This document shows positions 23,340 through 34,211 of a DNA stretch of 64,000 bases, one piece after another (the stretch's first letter is position 1; the number at the start of each line of letters is the position of its first letter). A program made the position numbers and the translations under genes. Under the pieces are notes generated by a model. The model was not told the origin of the DNA. It did not search any database and saw nothing but the letters and a program-made list of their open reading frames with translations. The DNA comes from Leucogyrophana mollusca (lineage: Eukaryota > Basidiomycota > Agaricomycetes > Boletales), in contig MU266450.1 in NCBI GenBank assembly GCA_021014945.1, positions 1-64,000 on the forward strand. The letters are read 5' to 3'.

Positions 23340-24574
23340 TTAGGCAGCGGCGGCAATGACTGGAGTCGCAGCAGGTGCGGGCTCGACGGGGGTCTCCTCA
23401 GCGGCGGCCGGTGCCTCAGTGGCCTCAGCAGCAACGGGAGCGGCTTCAGTGGCAGGGTTCTCAAGAGGGGCCACCGGTGCGGGCTCGTCAATCTTGGGTG
23501 GGTGCTCGTCAACCTTTGCCGGGGTGGAAACCTCCTGCTTGGGCTTGGCCTTGAAGAACTCGCCGACACGGGATGAGAGACGACGGCCAACTTTGGCCTT
23601 CTTCTCCTTCTCCTTCTTGTCCTCCTATACAACGTATCAATAACACAGTTGTGAGCAAAATGCGATTCATGAATACCTTATCTTCCTTGGGAGCCTCTGC
23701 GGCAGGGGCAGCCTCAGGAGTAGCCTCAGTGGCGGGCTCAGCAGCTGCTTCAGCGGGCGCAGTCTCACTGTGAGGTCGTGTCAATAAAATAAAATAAAAA
23801 TGCATAGGAATGTCTGAAGTGCACGAACGTTTCCTTGACAGCTTCGGCGGGAGCCTCCTCTGCCTTGGCCGGCTCAGCAGCGGCAGCCTCTTCAGGCTTT
23901 GCCTCAACGACAGCCTCTTCCTTCGCGGGCTCCTCAGTTGCAGGAGCGGCGGCAGGGGTCTGAATTACAGTGTCAGAAACAATACTGCGAAATAACAGTC
24001 AGAATGCTCACCTCCTCCTTCAATTCCTTCTTTTTCTCCTTCTTGGGGCTCTTCGGGGCCTTCACCTTCTTCTCAACTTTCGTCTTGCCATCCTTGAAAG
24101 GAGCAAGGAGCTTGGCGAGCAGACCAGGACTCTTGGGCCTGTCCTCTTTCTTGGTCTCGGCAGCGGCGTCCTATGCCAATCAAGCTTGTTGGTGACAAAT
24201 TATGAACCAAGCAGTGCTGACTCACGGTCTTTGCCTCCTCCTTGGCAGGCTCGGCACCTTCGGCAGCAGGCTCAGTGGATGCCTCGGCGGCAGGCTCAGT
24301 AGCAGCAGCCTCCTTGTATTCCAGTCAGCTACAGCGGCTACATGACGAGACAACGCGTCTTTTACCTCTGGCTTGGTCTCTTCCTCCTTGGGGGCTTCCT
24401 GCATTTTCAGTGAGAAAACGCGACAAAAAGACAAAGAAAAATGATAGATACAGCAGGTGCAGGCTCTTCAGCGGCGGGCGCCTCAACGGCGGGTGCGGCT
24501 TCTGTGGGAGCGGTGGTCTCAACAGCCTTAACTTCCTCGGCGGGTGCAGCAACGGGGGTCTCAGTAGCGGACAT
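23340..24574 (-). CDS. Ala/Glu/Pro-rich low-complexity protein of unknown function
   Basis: Starts MSATETPVAAPAEEVKAVET and ends PAATPVIAAAA. It has about eight short exons separated by typical introns, and all joins keep frame. Most of the chain is Ala/Glu/Pro repeats (EAAPAAEAPKEDK, EPAKEEAVVEAKPEEAA). Two basic islands stand out: KSPGLLAKLLAPFKDGKTKV followed by KKEKKKELKEE, and KAKVGRRLSSRVGEFFKAKP. There is no signal peptide, membrane helix or known fold. The regular exon structure and conserved-looking islands argue for a real protein rather than chance coding. An association with a membrane or the cytoskeleton through the basic amphipathic islands is only a guess. Confidence 0.7.
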
Positions 24575-26474
24575 TATTGCAAAAGATGCGAATGTGAGCT
24601 GCAAGAAAAAGAACAGGTGAGCACAAAACACGGATGGCAGAGAGAGGGAGAAGGATGGAGAGTACGAACATGAAAAAGCTATAAAAATGACAAGAGAGGG
24701 AAGTGCGTGCTACGCAACCTAGGACCCGTTGGGCAGAGAGAGAAGAAAGAGAGAGAGGAAGAGATACGGTTGCCAACAAATTCCGCGTCTCTTATCCCTA
24801 TTTGGCTCCGCTTTACGCGCCAAACAAAAGGACTAACCTAATTTCTGAAAAACTTCTAATATATTTGATTGCCTAAATTAGAAGGAGCCTCTCTCACAGC
24901 GCCCACCCAAAGAGCAACGCTTGCCTGGTATCGTCTAGCAGCTGGAGCGGAGAGGTTTATCGTCGTATCTATAGCTTGGGCGTCTCTACATGGCCTGTGC
25001 GTCGACACGAGACCACACGACCGCTCAGATGGCGAAACGGTGGAGTTGCATGCAAAAGGAAACTCTGCTTACGGATCACGTTACCACATTGCGACGCTAC
25101 GCTAGTGGCCCTGGGCCCATCCTCTATGTAATATAATACTATACAATATAGTATGCAGCCCCTGCCAGTCAACGCAACTACACAAAATGGCGCCTATTGA
25201 AGCGTTCCACGTCTGCCCAGTTCTACGAGCTACACGATCCATTGCAACCACGGTGAAGACTTTCGGCGGACGGGTTTAGCAGGTCTCACAGATCAAAGAA
25301 CCATTCTGGAATATTTCCAATTTGTGTTGATCACGGTTCTTCTTGTGACTTTGCAAAGAGGTCCATATCACATTCCCACGCTACCCGTTATCCCGACAAC
25401 CGACCACCGCGTCCTCCACCATGCACAACCACGTACACACTTGGGCAGTTGGAGCTTGCAGAGTTTAACCTATCAGACTATTGTAGTCCTAGCCTTCCTG
25501 CGTGCTGATAGTCGCGAGGCTTTTTACGCTGTGATATCGCCTCTGCAGCCTAGCCTGGGTCCATACGTCACCGGCCCCTCTGTGTAGGTCCGGCGAGCTT
25601 GCTGACAGTCTTACAGTTCCACTAGTGCACAATGATTACCTTCCATGCGACACCGTCCAAAGACCTTCAACGGCGAGCGTGTACTCATGTGAAGTATGTA
25701 TCCAACGAGGGCCCAGACAACAGCGCTTCGTATGTTTTCACTGAATCACTTGCAAGCGCCATCAATTTCTGTTCCCTGTAGTGTTCGAATTACATCCCAT
25801 CACCTGTCCATCAGTGTTCTGTGACATATTCTATCTTCGCTCGCATTTCGCGCTTCCGCATTCTCACAGCCTGGTCACCATCTGACCATGGGCTAATCTT
25901 GACGTTATTTTAATGCAGATTCGGCTTTCTCTGTGCTCGAGACATGATAGAATTATCGTTGGCACCTCGTTGAGCTGACAGCGCAGTGTCTGGGCTCACC
26001 GACTGTCTCAACTCGCGCTGCTTATCTCGTGATAAGTCTCCTGACCGTTCATCTGCCACGGTCAACGTCGTTCCACGACACGACAGCTTTTCGGGATCAG
26101 TGGGAGCCATTCGTGGCCATGGCGACATTTTTCGCCGTAGAGGCCATCATACGCCATGTGCCAATCCGACTTCGCATTTTCCCGATGTTCACAAGCCCAC
26201 AAACCAGCAACGTTACAGCGGCCAGTATATACCGCAGTGACGGCCCCGGTAACATGTCGTCCTTGAAACTTTTTCTATACCTCGAAATTCAGCTCAGTTG
26301 CGACGCCCCAGCCTACCAATCCCACAAAAGCCACTCGTAAAGACGTCAATGGGGCCCATTGTCATTCCTTTGTGCTCCAAGTCCCACACGAGGCCCTACG
26401 CAAAGCCACCTACCTAATCCACTTCGTGGGCTGGCCCCAAGGGTTTTTAGAATCGAGTTTGCACCGAAATTAAG
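24575..26474. other. 1.9-kb intergenic region
   Basis: Only short frames without motifs were seen. Just left of 24780 lies an AGAGAGAGAAG purine run that probably belongs to the promoter of the gene ending at 24574. Confidence 0.35.
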
Positions 26475-27572
26475 ATGGCCCTCCGTGCCTTCAAACTCAC
26501 GGCATCGAGAAGTCCCATTCCCAGCATGTTCAGCCCGATCGCTGCTCTGACGCCTTTTATGCTCTTCGTGGCATTCATCCTGCTATTCTTGGTATCACTC
26601 TCGGTACCGATCATCAAGGCCATATATCTCTTCCGCTTAGCGGCACAAGAGTCCTCGGGAACGTTTGATGTCAGCGCGTCCGGGAACGTCGACTTCGGCG
26701 TCTGGGGCTACTGCCTCTCCGCGGTAGAGGTATCGTACGTGACCTATTCTTATCGCTGGATGCTAGCTATTTACATCCCCCCGAAAGTGTATTGGGGATT
26801 GATCATAATACTGCAGCACATTGCTCCCCAATAAAGCTAGGGTTTACATTCGACTCAACGATAGCAGACGCTCTGTACGGTTCTTCCTGACCTGCTGGAT
26901 GAGATTCTGACACTGCTATAGACATGCCAGCGATATAGAAAACGCGCTTTCCCGCACGCTAACTGCCGTCCTGGTGCTACATCCACTTGGTTCGCCGCGG
27001 ATTTGTAACCTCGCGTATTTCATCCCCTGACATTGATCTACAGCATGCGGATTTACTTTCCTCGCACTCCTAGTTTCACTGTACACGCTCTACCGCGGGC
27101 ATTCCTACACCTCGGGAACTGGTGCCCTTCCATCCCGCACCATCTCAATTTGTGCCCTCGCTACAACCCTTCTTTCCGCATTCCTCACGATACTCGTATT
27201 CCTCATTGATGCGATCCTCGTCGACGTTGTGCGAAACAAGGTGTACTCGGACTCCGATGGCGCGCTCACGCTGACATGGGGCAACGCGGTGAGCAAGGCA
27301 CGCGTTCTGGCATAGCAGATCCGGGCTAACGTCGAAGGATGCAGGTGTGGATGGCGCTGGGCGCTACGATTGCCGTGTGGATCGCACTCATGAGAGTGTG
27401 TGCAGGTGCCTGCCCATGTAATAGACGGCTGGGGTTCGGTTTCTTCCAGTCGTGATAGCTGGCACGCTCACATTAACCTCTGATTACAGGAGGAAATCAG
27501 ATGTACAGTGAACTTCAAGGATACCTGGGACTACAGCACTATTACCCTTCAATTGCCGTACGGTCGATATAA
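26475..27572 (+). CDS. palI: PalI/Rim9-type pH-response membrane protein (SUR7 family)
   Basis: Four-helix plasma-membrane protein that assists the alkaline-pH sensor of the Rim/Pal pathway. Exon 1 (26475-26734) has the first helix (FMLFVAFILLFLVSLSVPII) and the FGVWGYCLSAVEVS motif. Exon 2 starts at 26788 (VLGIDHNTAAHCSPIKLGF). The next gives ALHASDIENALSRTLTAVLV then LHPLACGFTFLALLVSLYTL, the diagnostic palI stretch. Two more helices follow (LLSAFLTILVFLIDAILVDV and VWMALGATIAVWIALM). The last exon reads GGNQMYSELQGYLGLQHYY and runs to TAA at 27570-27572. An alternative last intron (GTACGG near 27558 to TATAG near 27603) would join a further exon ending at 27859, so the C-terminus is uncertain. 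All boundaries fit GT-AG and frame. Confidence 0.87.
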
Positions 27573-27741
27573 CTCAAACATTTATGTGTCTCTCTCTATA
27601 GTATAAGCACGAAGCGTTTGCTTCTGGGACCGTGTCCCCCGCATCATGCAGTGTGCGGCGGCGACAATCTCGTCACGCTTTGCACGCAAATGTATCCCAA
27701 CTCTGCTTGCCTCCTAAACTGCCTTTTCCCTTTACACCCGT

Positions 27742-28044
27742 GTGCGCAGTGTTGCGCTACACCGTCGATTTGTTGAAGTGCGCGTCGTGGACAGCGAGGA
27801 CATTCATGAAGGAGACAAAGGACCAGTCAAGGCGGATTTTGCCGCGTTGGAAGAGATGAGGATAGAGGTCTGGTTTGACTCTGCAGCAATCAAGCTCTCA
27901 ACAGCAGATGGCAGGAGGAACTTGAACGGCCAGGAGTTTCCTCTTACTGCGGCTGTGGTGGTTCCAGCTGCGAAAGGTTACGAGTCTAATCCGGAGCTGA
28001 GATCGATGAAGGCCTTATCCCGTGCTGTTCATACTGTACTATGA
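27742..28044 (+). other. Open frame of unknown status between palI and the UNC93-like gene
   Basis: A frame of about 100 codons with protein-like composition (VEVRVVDSEDIHEGDKGP, then ALEEMRIEVWFDSAAIKL) ends at 28044. It could be a terminal exon of a short gene or a remnant. No start, upstream exon or family could be established, and an overlapping frame (to 27859) could instead be the alternative palI end. Confidence 0.3.
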
Positions 28045-28149
28045 GTAGGTCCCAAGGTACATCCTAGGCCTCCTTCTGGTACCTTACGCCGCGATGTTGG
28101 TCATAAACAGAAGTCAATCGTGCATACGAATGGTCTCTATCGCATTCAA

Positions 28150-30175
28150 CTAGATCGCCTCAACTTCAGTTTCCACCTTGCTCGCGGGTTCGCCCAGCTG
28201 AATCCTACGATGGGTCATGAGAAACCTGCCATTACCGGGCCAAAGACGGAACTTACAAGGTTTCGTCACCAACAGCAGTGTGGTCTTTAACGCGAAGGTA
28301 GATCATCGGGAACGCGAGGACGAGACTCCCCACAAGCAAGCCCCATGCGGATAAAAGGATAGTCATATACCTTGTGAGCAAATTTCAATGAGAGCAGTAG
28401 CCTTGAAGAGTGTTGACACGCACGGCATCCCGATAGCATCCATGCGCCACGCGCCCGCCGTTCCTGCAGTTTGGATCGAATGGTCTAGGACCCAACACGT
28501 CAGATCCAAAGATCGATGGAAGAGATTGCGAAGAGACGCCAGTACTCACAAAACCCAGAAAAGATAGCAAGTTTGTTGATATCATTCGACATCGCTCCGA
28601 TCAACCACATTGCAGTCGTTTGCCACATCGCGTCGAGTAGACCATAGAAGATCATGAGCCAAATATGTGCTGGGTACTCTGAATCGTAAATGTCAATTTT
28701 CCGCGAATAGGGAAGGATAGCCCAGCGAGTATAGGTTCTGGGAGGTACGCGGTTTAGGACGGCCGAAGGGGCCAAACATTGAAGACCAACCTCTGATAAA
28801 AGTATGACCAGATGTGGACTATAAAAGTCATGGCCAGCAGCACAAACCACCCCGTGAAAGCGCGAGTTCGGCGGCGGAGACGTTTCTGATCGAGCACGAG
28901 GCCACCAATAAGGACCGATCCAAATATCTGGGAGAGCCCAGACACGAGGTTGTTCAAGGCTTGAGCACGGAGGTTGAACAGAGCGAAGTTATAGTCGTTG
29001 AATTCTGTGGGGTCTTTAGCGCGCGCTCAGTCGGACGGCGTTTTGGGACGACTTACGCCAAGTGTAGAACCAATTACTGGCAAAGAACATCGGGAAAAGG
29101 AGAAGGATCAGCGGGTCGGTCACGATAGCCACCCATGTGCCACAGATCTTTGATTTCCACGATGAACGGCGAGCGATGAAGACTTTGGTTCCGTCCGTGC
29201 GTATCATCTTCTCTGGATCTCCCATCAGCATAGACACGCCAATCCCCATTATGGTGAGGATCATAAATCCGATCTGAAATTCCAGTTGAGCTGGCAATTC
29301 TGCAAATTTAATAGGGGCACATACATATACGCCGTTCCCAACTAACAGCGAGGTCAGTCAGGAAAGTGGGCACCTGCAAAAACGACGTTCACTCACCACT
29401 ATTATCCTGATCGCGAGGATCTGTTTTAGTCATATGCACAGGTCACCGTGGAAGTGCGAACGTACCGTAAGGTGAAAGTTCTGGCCAAAGAACACGGCGG
29501 AACCAACAACTGCTCCAAGGTTGTAAATCGCCAAAAAAATACCAATGTATATGCCCTTCTGAGCTTCGGTCGCATAACTGAGCATCAGAGACCCCTGGGC
29601 CGTCCAAAGAAAAGCCGCCGTCACTCCGAGGATAGCGCTTGAGAAAACGACGAAATCTCCTGCACCAGAAACACCAGGATGGATTTTGGTGGCCCTGTGA
29701 GCGCAAAAATGCTGTAACACCCGAGCACATCTCAAGGCAGTGAAGAACGCACAGGAATGAACCGATATAAAGGACATAACCTAGTGTGCCGAGGACGAGT
29801 GTGCGTTTAGCTCCTATCATATTATTTACCGTGCTGCAGGAGAGTATGAATGACCCGTCCATGAAGAGAAAAGATGAGAGATGCGCACCCAAAGAAGAAA
29901 CCAAAGACCGCGTAAGTCGAATTGAGCACACATGTAGAATTCGCCGAAGTCGTAGCATTTACTTGACCGCCGCCACCAAGACCAGTAAGCGCGTTGAGCA
30001 TCCCAGGGCACAGAAAGCAAACAAATCCGAGCACCATGAGCTGTGTCACAGGGTGATAGTAGATCCCCCTCCAGCCTTTCGGGCGTTCAAAAGTTATTGG
30101 AGTCTCTTTGCGCTGAGACAAGGAGTTTTGAATGGAGGAGGGGGTCCCTTTCTCTTCTGCGACTGTTGTCGACAT
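28150..30175 (-). CDS. UNC93-like major facilitator family transporter
   Basis: Multi-pass membrane protein of the UNC93/DUF895 branch of the MFS fold; the substrate is unknown. The soluble N-terminus (MSTTVAEEKGTPSSIQNSLS) is followed by WRGIYYHPVTQLMVLGFVCF then LCPGMLNALTGLGGGGQVNA, the typical first helix and loop of fungal members. Many helices follow across roughly ten exons, including SSAILGVTAAFLWTAQGSLM, RAFTGWFVLLAMTFIVHIWS and TILLSAWGLLVGSLVLAFPM. The last exons read IYLRVKDHTAVGDETL and end KVETEVEAI. Start and stop are clear; the exact inner junctions were not all resolved. Confidence 0.82.
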
Positions 30176-30574
30176 CCTTGGCTAGCGTCAACCAACAGAA
30201 TGAAAACTGTTGTAAGAAGGATGGATCAATGTCCCCCCCGCTATTTATCCCATGGCGGTGTAGACAGAGCGTGCGGCGGGTCCGCAAAGGAGCCTGGTGA
30301 CTCCAAAAACCTGTCTTTCTTCTCCGTTATCAACGGTCAGTGTGGCAAATATAGCTCGCTTTTGAGATGCATGGGAAGCCCATACGAAGTGGCAGCATTA
30401 GTTGTAAAAGCTGTTCTAAAAGTGAATCGGCGCCTGATAGGACCGTAACGGGGGGGCAGCTGGCACCGAGATGAAAGCCATCAGATAACCATTCGGCCCC
30501 TTGGTGTATCAAGGCAAAGCTGGTTCATGGCGGGAGGACTCGGAGTGTGAGTGTGCAGGTTCGAGAAGCAACGT

Positions 30575-31080
30575 ATAACACCGGAGATGGATTTTCTGTT
30601 GCGCAAAACATTGGCGCTATGTTCGTAGGGGACTGGATCTCATAGCACGTGTTGAGGTGCAAATGCCCTGGAAAATTCTGACGATCGTGAACGAAGCTAC
30701 CAGCACACTAATCCGTGGGTGTCCTCTGGGTGAACGTGAAAGGGGAGCGATTTGTCGACAAAGGCGAGGATTTCAGGAATTACACGTATGCCAAGTTCGG
30801 ACGTCAGGTCCTCCTGCAGCCCGATGGGTGCGCCTTCCAGGTTTGGTCCACGGAGGCGATACGGTTGCTGAGGAAAGAAGAGTATGGAGATGAGATCGTG
30901 GAAAACATTACCGCATCGACGATCGAAGAGTTGGCTACTAACAAGCTGCAGGAGCCTGGAGAACGGCCTTCAGGACAAGGAAAAGCTTTCTGCAAACGGT
31001 GCGAAGATACAATACTGCAGTCACCATCGGGGACGGAGCCTCCGGTTCTCGTATACTTATAATGCACCATTCCCTCTTCC
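30575..31080 (+). pseudogene. Decayed FAD-dependent oxidoreductase (fumarate reductase/tricarballylate dehydrogenase-like) fragment
   Basis: Recognisable pieces of a flavoprotein of the FAD-binding-2 superfamily lie in order but in broken frames. NTGDGFSVAQNIGAM near 30578 is followed by a stop at about 30640. Then VLWVNVKGERFVDKGEDFRN and YTYAKFGRQVLLQPDGCAFQ begin near 30715. A frame change follows after ENITASTIEELATNKLQE, where the continuation (NGLQDKEKL) sits in another frame. Both ends of the gene are missing. The neighbouring intact genes are not related to it. Confidence 0.75.
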
Positions 31081-31570
31081 CGTGGTTCTTCAGGCGGAAT
31101 GATTTGACTGGAGTTTGGTGACCATATTTGACAGGTAGAACAGGTCCCTCGCGTTTCGAAGTCTGGTGGCAAAAGCAAACCTTCTCGGCTGACTCGGATC
31201 TCGTATTCGCTGTAATCGCCAAGCCAATCCACGATTCCTGGAGGGCCTTCACGAGTGCAATCGTTGGTTGGTGTCACTGCACGCTTGCATGGATGCGTTT
31301 GCCGGGACACGCTCTGAGACAAGTCAGCTCGGCCACGGTCCCTTTGTTCGCATTCGACGTTGCATATTGCAGGAAACACTCCATGTCTTGCAAGTGATAG
31401 CCCTGCCACCGGTTTCTCGCGGAATTTCTTCGTGAAATTGGCCTTCTCAAACATATGCTACCGGTACACTCCTGGTCTCATTCAAACATGTTGCTTCCGA
31501 CGATGCGCCCTTGGTCGATAGGCGTGATTGAAGTTCCTGACGTTACACATGTCGTTTGCTGGCGCTTCTG

Positions 31571-31576
31571 TATAAA
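31571..31576 (+). promoter_or_regulatory. TATA-like box of the mannanase gene
   Basis: TATAAA in CTGTATAAATGCG, about 43 bp upstream of the GH26 start codon. Confidence 0.5.
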
Positions 31577-31618
31577 TGCGAGGTCTCGCCTTGCAGACTC
31601 AAGTTCTTCTGGTCAACA

Positions 31619-33187
31619 ATGATCACGAACTCGATTCCTCTGCTGAGCTTCGTCGGCCTTGCGCTACTAGCTGGGGTCGTTTGTACCCAGACAATCGTCT
31701 TGGAGGCGGAGGATGGTACCTTCACTGGGAATGTAGTCGTCGACACATCCATCCCCGGCTTCTCAGGAACCGGATACGTCTCAGGGTTCTCTGCTACCGC
31801 GGACAGTGTCACCGTCAGCACCGACGTTGCCGCGGCAGGGTTGTACGATTTGACTGTTGCATACCTCTCCCTCTACGGCGAAAAGAAGGCCTATTTGACG
31901 CTCAATGGCTCTCCGTCTGGCGAGCTGGACCTGACCTCCACCACCTGGGCAAACGTCTCAGCCGGTCAGGTGCTCCTGAATGCCGGCACAAATACTGTGG
32001 GCATTCAGGATGACTGGGGTTACTACAGCATCGACGCCTTTTACCTCTCTCCTGCCTTACCTCCACCCCCACACCAGGCCACCGCACCTCCTGTGAATGC
32101 CAACGCAACACCTGAGGCGAAGTCCCTGCTCAAATACATCCAGCAGCACTACGCGTCTTCCGACCTCCTTTCCGGTCAACAAGACACCGACTCCATCACT
32201 TGGTTGCAGCAGAACGCCGGGAAGTCACCCGCGATCGGCGGCTTTGACTTTATGGATTACTCCCCTTCACGTATCCCATTCGGTGCTACGTCAAACGCTA
32301 CCGAGCAGGCCATTGCATGGGATGCCCAGGGGGGTATTGTCACTTTTGTCTGGCATTGGAACGCACCCACAGATCTCCTCAATACCCCTGAGGAGCCGTG
32401 GTACAGTAGGTATTCATTTTATATCATACCACCAAAGCTCACAGATACCGACTGTAGGTGGCTTCTACACTGCTGCCACGACGTTCAATATTTCAGAAGC
32501 GCTAGCTGATCCGACTGGGAATGATTACCAGCTTGTTCTCCGCGATTTGGACGCCATCGCCGTCCAGCTTCAACGCCTTTCAGACGCAAACATCCCAGTT
32601 CTGTTCCGTTTCCTACATGAAGCTGAAGGGGGGTGGTTTTGGTGGGGCGCTCAGGGCCCTGACGCAGCCAAAGCGCTATTCCGTCTTGGATATGACAGGT
32701 TCACGAATTATCACGGACTCAACAACATCATCTGGGTGTGGAACTCGGTGGGTACCTTGTCAAGGCCAAAGCGCGGTCCTAATGCTTCCTCAGGTGCAGT
32801 CCAGTTGGTATCCGGGGGACGACGTCACCGACATCCTCTCATATGACTCGTACCCTGCCGTTGGCGATCACGGACCTGTCAGCAATGTCTTCAATGAACT
32901 TATCGTCCTTGGACAAGATCAGAAGGTGGTCGCTTTGGCTGAAGTTGGTTCCATCCCTGATCCCACTTTGACTCGTGCATATTACGCCGACTGGGCGTAC
33001 TTTGTCACCTGTAAGTCCACTGCAATCATCGTGTCCTCCTTCTCATGTGCTTCTCTTCATTCGCACAGGGGGAGGCGACTATATCACAGATAATACTTCA
33101 AACCCCCTTCCATTCCTGATTCAGGTCTACAACGACCCTCAAGTAATCACGCTTGACAAGGTGGGAGACTTCAAACACTTACCGTGA
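31619..33187 (+). CDS. Secreted CBM35-GH26 endo-beta-1,4-mannanase
   Basis: Extracellular hemicellulase that cuts beta-mannan. It has a signal peptide (MITNSIPLLSFVGLALLAGV, then VCTQ). A CBM35 module follows (IVLEAEDGTFTGNVVVDTSI to GYYSIDAFYLSP), then a Pro-rich linker and a GH26 catalytic domain. In the catalytic domain FRFLHEAEGGWFWWG holds the acid/base Glu and VVALAEVGSIPDP the likely nucleophile Glu. Supporting GH26 motifs are SGQQDTDS, VTFVWHWNAP and LSYDSYP. Introns were inferred at 32406-32457, near 32750-32795, and around 33011-33069. The stop at 33187 follows DNTSNPLPFLIQVYNDPQVI, which fits the usual GH26 end. The start gives the signal peptide and lies downstream of a TATA-like box. 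Confidence 0.92.
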
Positions 33188-34211
33188 GGAGATCTGGCAG
33201 ATGAGTTCGGACACTTGGAACGAGCATTAACTCGGTGTATGATAGTCGAATGGGGCTTTGTATGACGAAGGGATTCGCTTTCCCGCAGTCGTCAGGCGCT
33301 TTGCGGCGTACGTCAGATCTAAAGGGTAGGAGGCAATGGATAGTTGCGCCGTCGGATATCCGCTCAGGAACAAGTGTCAGAAGAAACGGGATTTGGTTGT
33401 TGCAAATCACCCACAGAAGTGGGAGAGGGTGTCAGATGGGAACTCCCTCATCTCATTAAGGTGGTTCGTGATAAAGGAGGGGTCCCTCGACGCCATCGCG
33501 AACGGTGTCCAAGAGCCAAATTCTCCCAGATCCGGGCTCTTTCGGGTATAGACTTACCAAGCCTCCAGCCAAGAACATGTTAGAACCTATCGCTCGTCCG
33601 TCAGTTTTATGTATCTCCTCGAGCACCTCACATATCCCCTAGAGACGCGCTAACAGAGCGCTTACCACTAAGCCACCTAAAGAAGACAGAGGAACGCGAA
33701 TTGCGGCTGGCCAAGGACAAAACTCAGGGGGGGAGCTCGTTGCGGGCAAATTATGGCGAGCAAGGTGAGCATAGTACTTAACCGGTTTCATTTCAGATCA
33801 TACTTCTCATTGAATAGCACACTTTTGGGCGGAGGGCTGCATTCTGATGCAATCTCCCTTTGGGAGGAAGATTAATGTCGACGGCATGACCAACGGTGTA
33901 GCAAATTTAGCGGAGGCAGGCTAATGTCTCGTGAACTTCCCGCATCATCACCAGCCCATTAGATTGCAATGCGCAAAATTACCCGCGAATAAGATCGTCA
34001 TCACCAGCCACGAGTTGACGTACTCTGCCCAAGGGAACCTAGGGTCCTGCGACGTTTATTTCTAGACGCTGCAGTTGCGATTTCCATATCCAACAGGAGG
34101 GAGGTCAAGGATTCAGCAACAGCTGTCCGGGTTTAGACTGACTTGCAGTGACTTCGGAGGAATGGATCTAGGTATTGAGAAGCATCAATGGCTCCACCGG
34201 GCTCGATCTTA
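33188..34211. other. 1-kb intergenic region
   Basis: No gene was recognised. It contains the minus-strand tRNA-like/SINE-like element listed separately at 33610-33682. Confidence 0.35.
33610..33682 (-). repeat. tRNA-like (SINE-like) element, copy 1
   Basis: Read on the minus strand it starts with a tRNA A-box-like GTGGCTTAGTGGTAAG. About 54 nt later comes TCGAGGAGATAC, at the position expected for a B box. The anticodon-arm region can pair (GCGC...GCGC), but there is no proper T arm or acceptor stem, so it is not a functional tRNA. A similar element lies at 48861-48935. Confidence 0.4.

Noticed and set aside
24575..26474. Genes in the 1.9-kb gap before palI
   Set aside because: Short frames only, no conserved motif and no chain of exons that fits.
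30804..31454. Minus-strand open frame of 216 codons over the flavoprotein relic
   Set aside because: No family features; the plus strand carries recognisable flavoprotein motifs, so this is antisense noise.
33610..33682. Functional tRNA gene on the minus strand
   Set aside because: Anticodon loop lacks U33 in the expected place and there is no T-loop TTCRA; kept only as a tRNA-like repeat.
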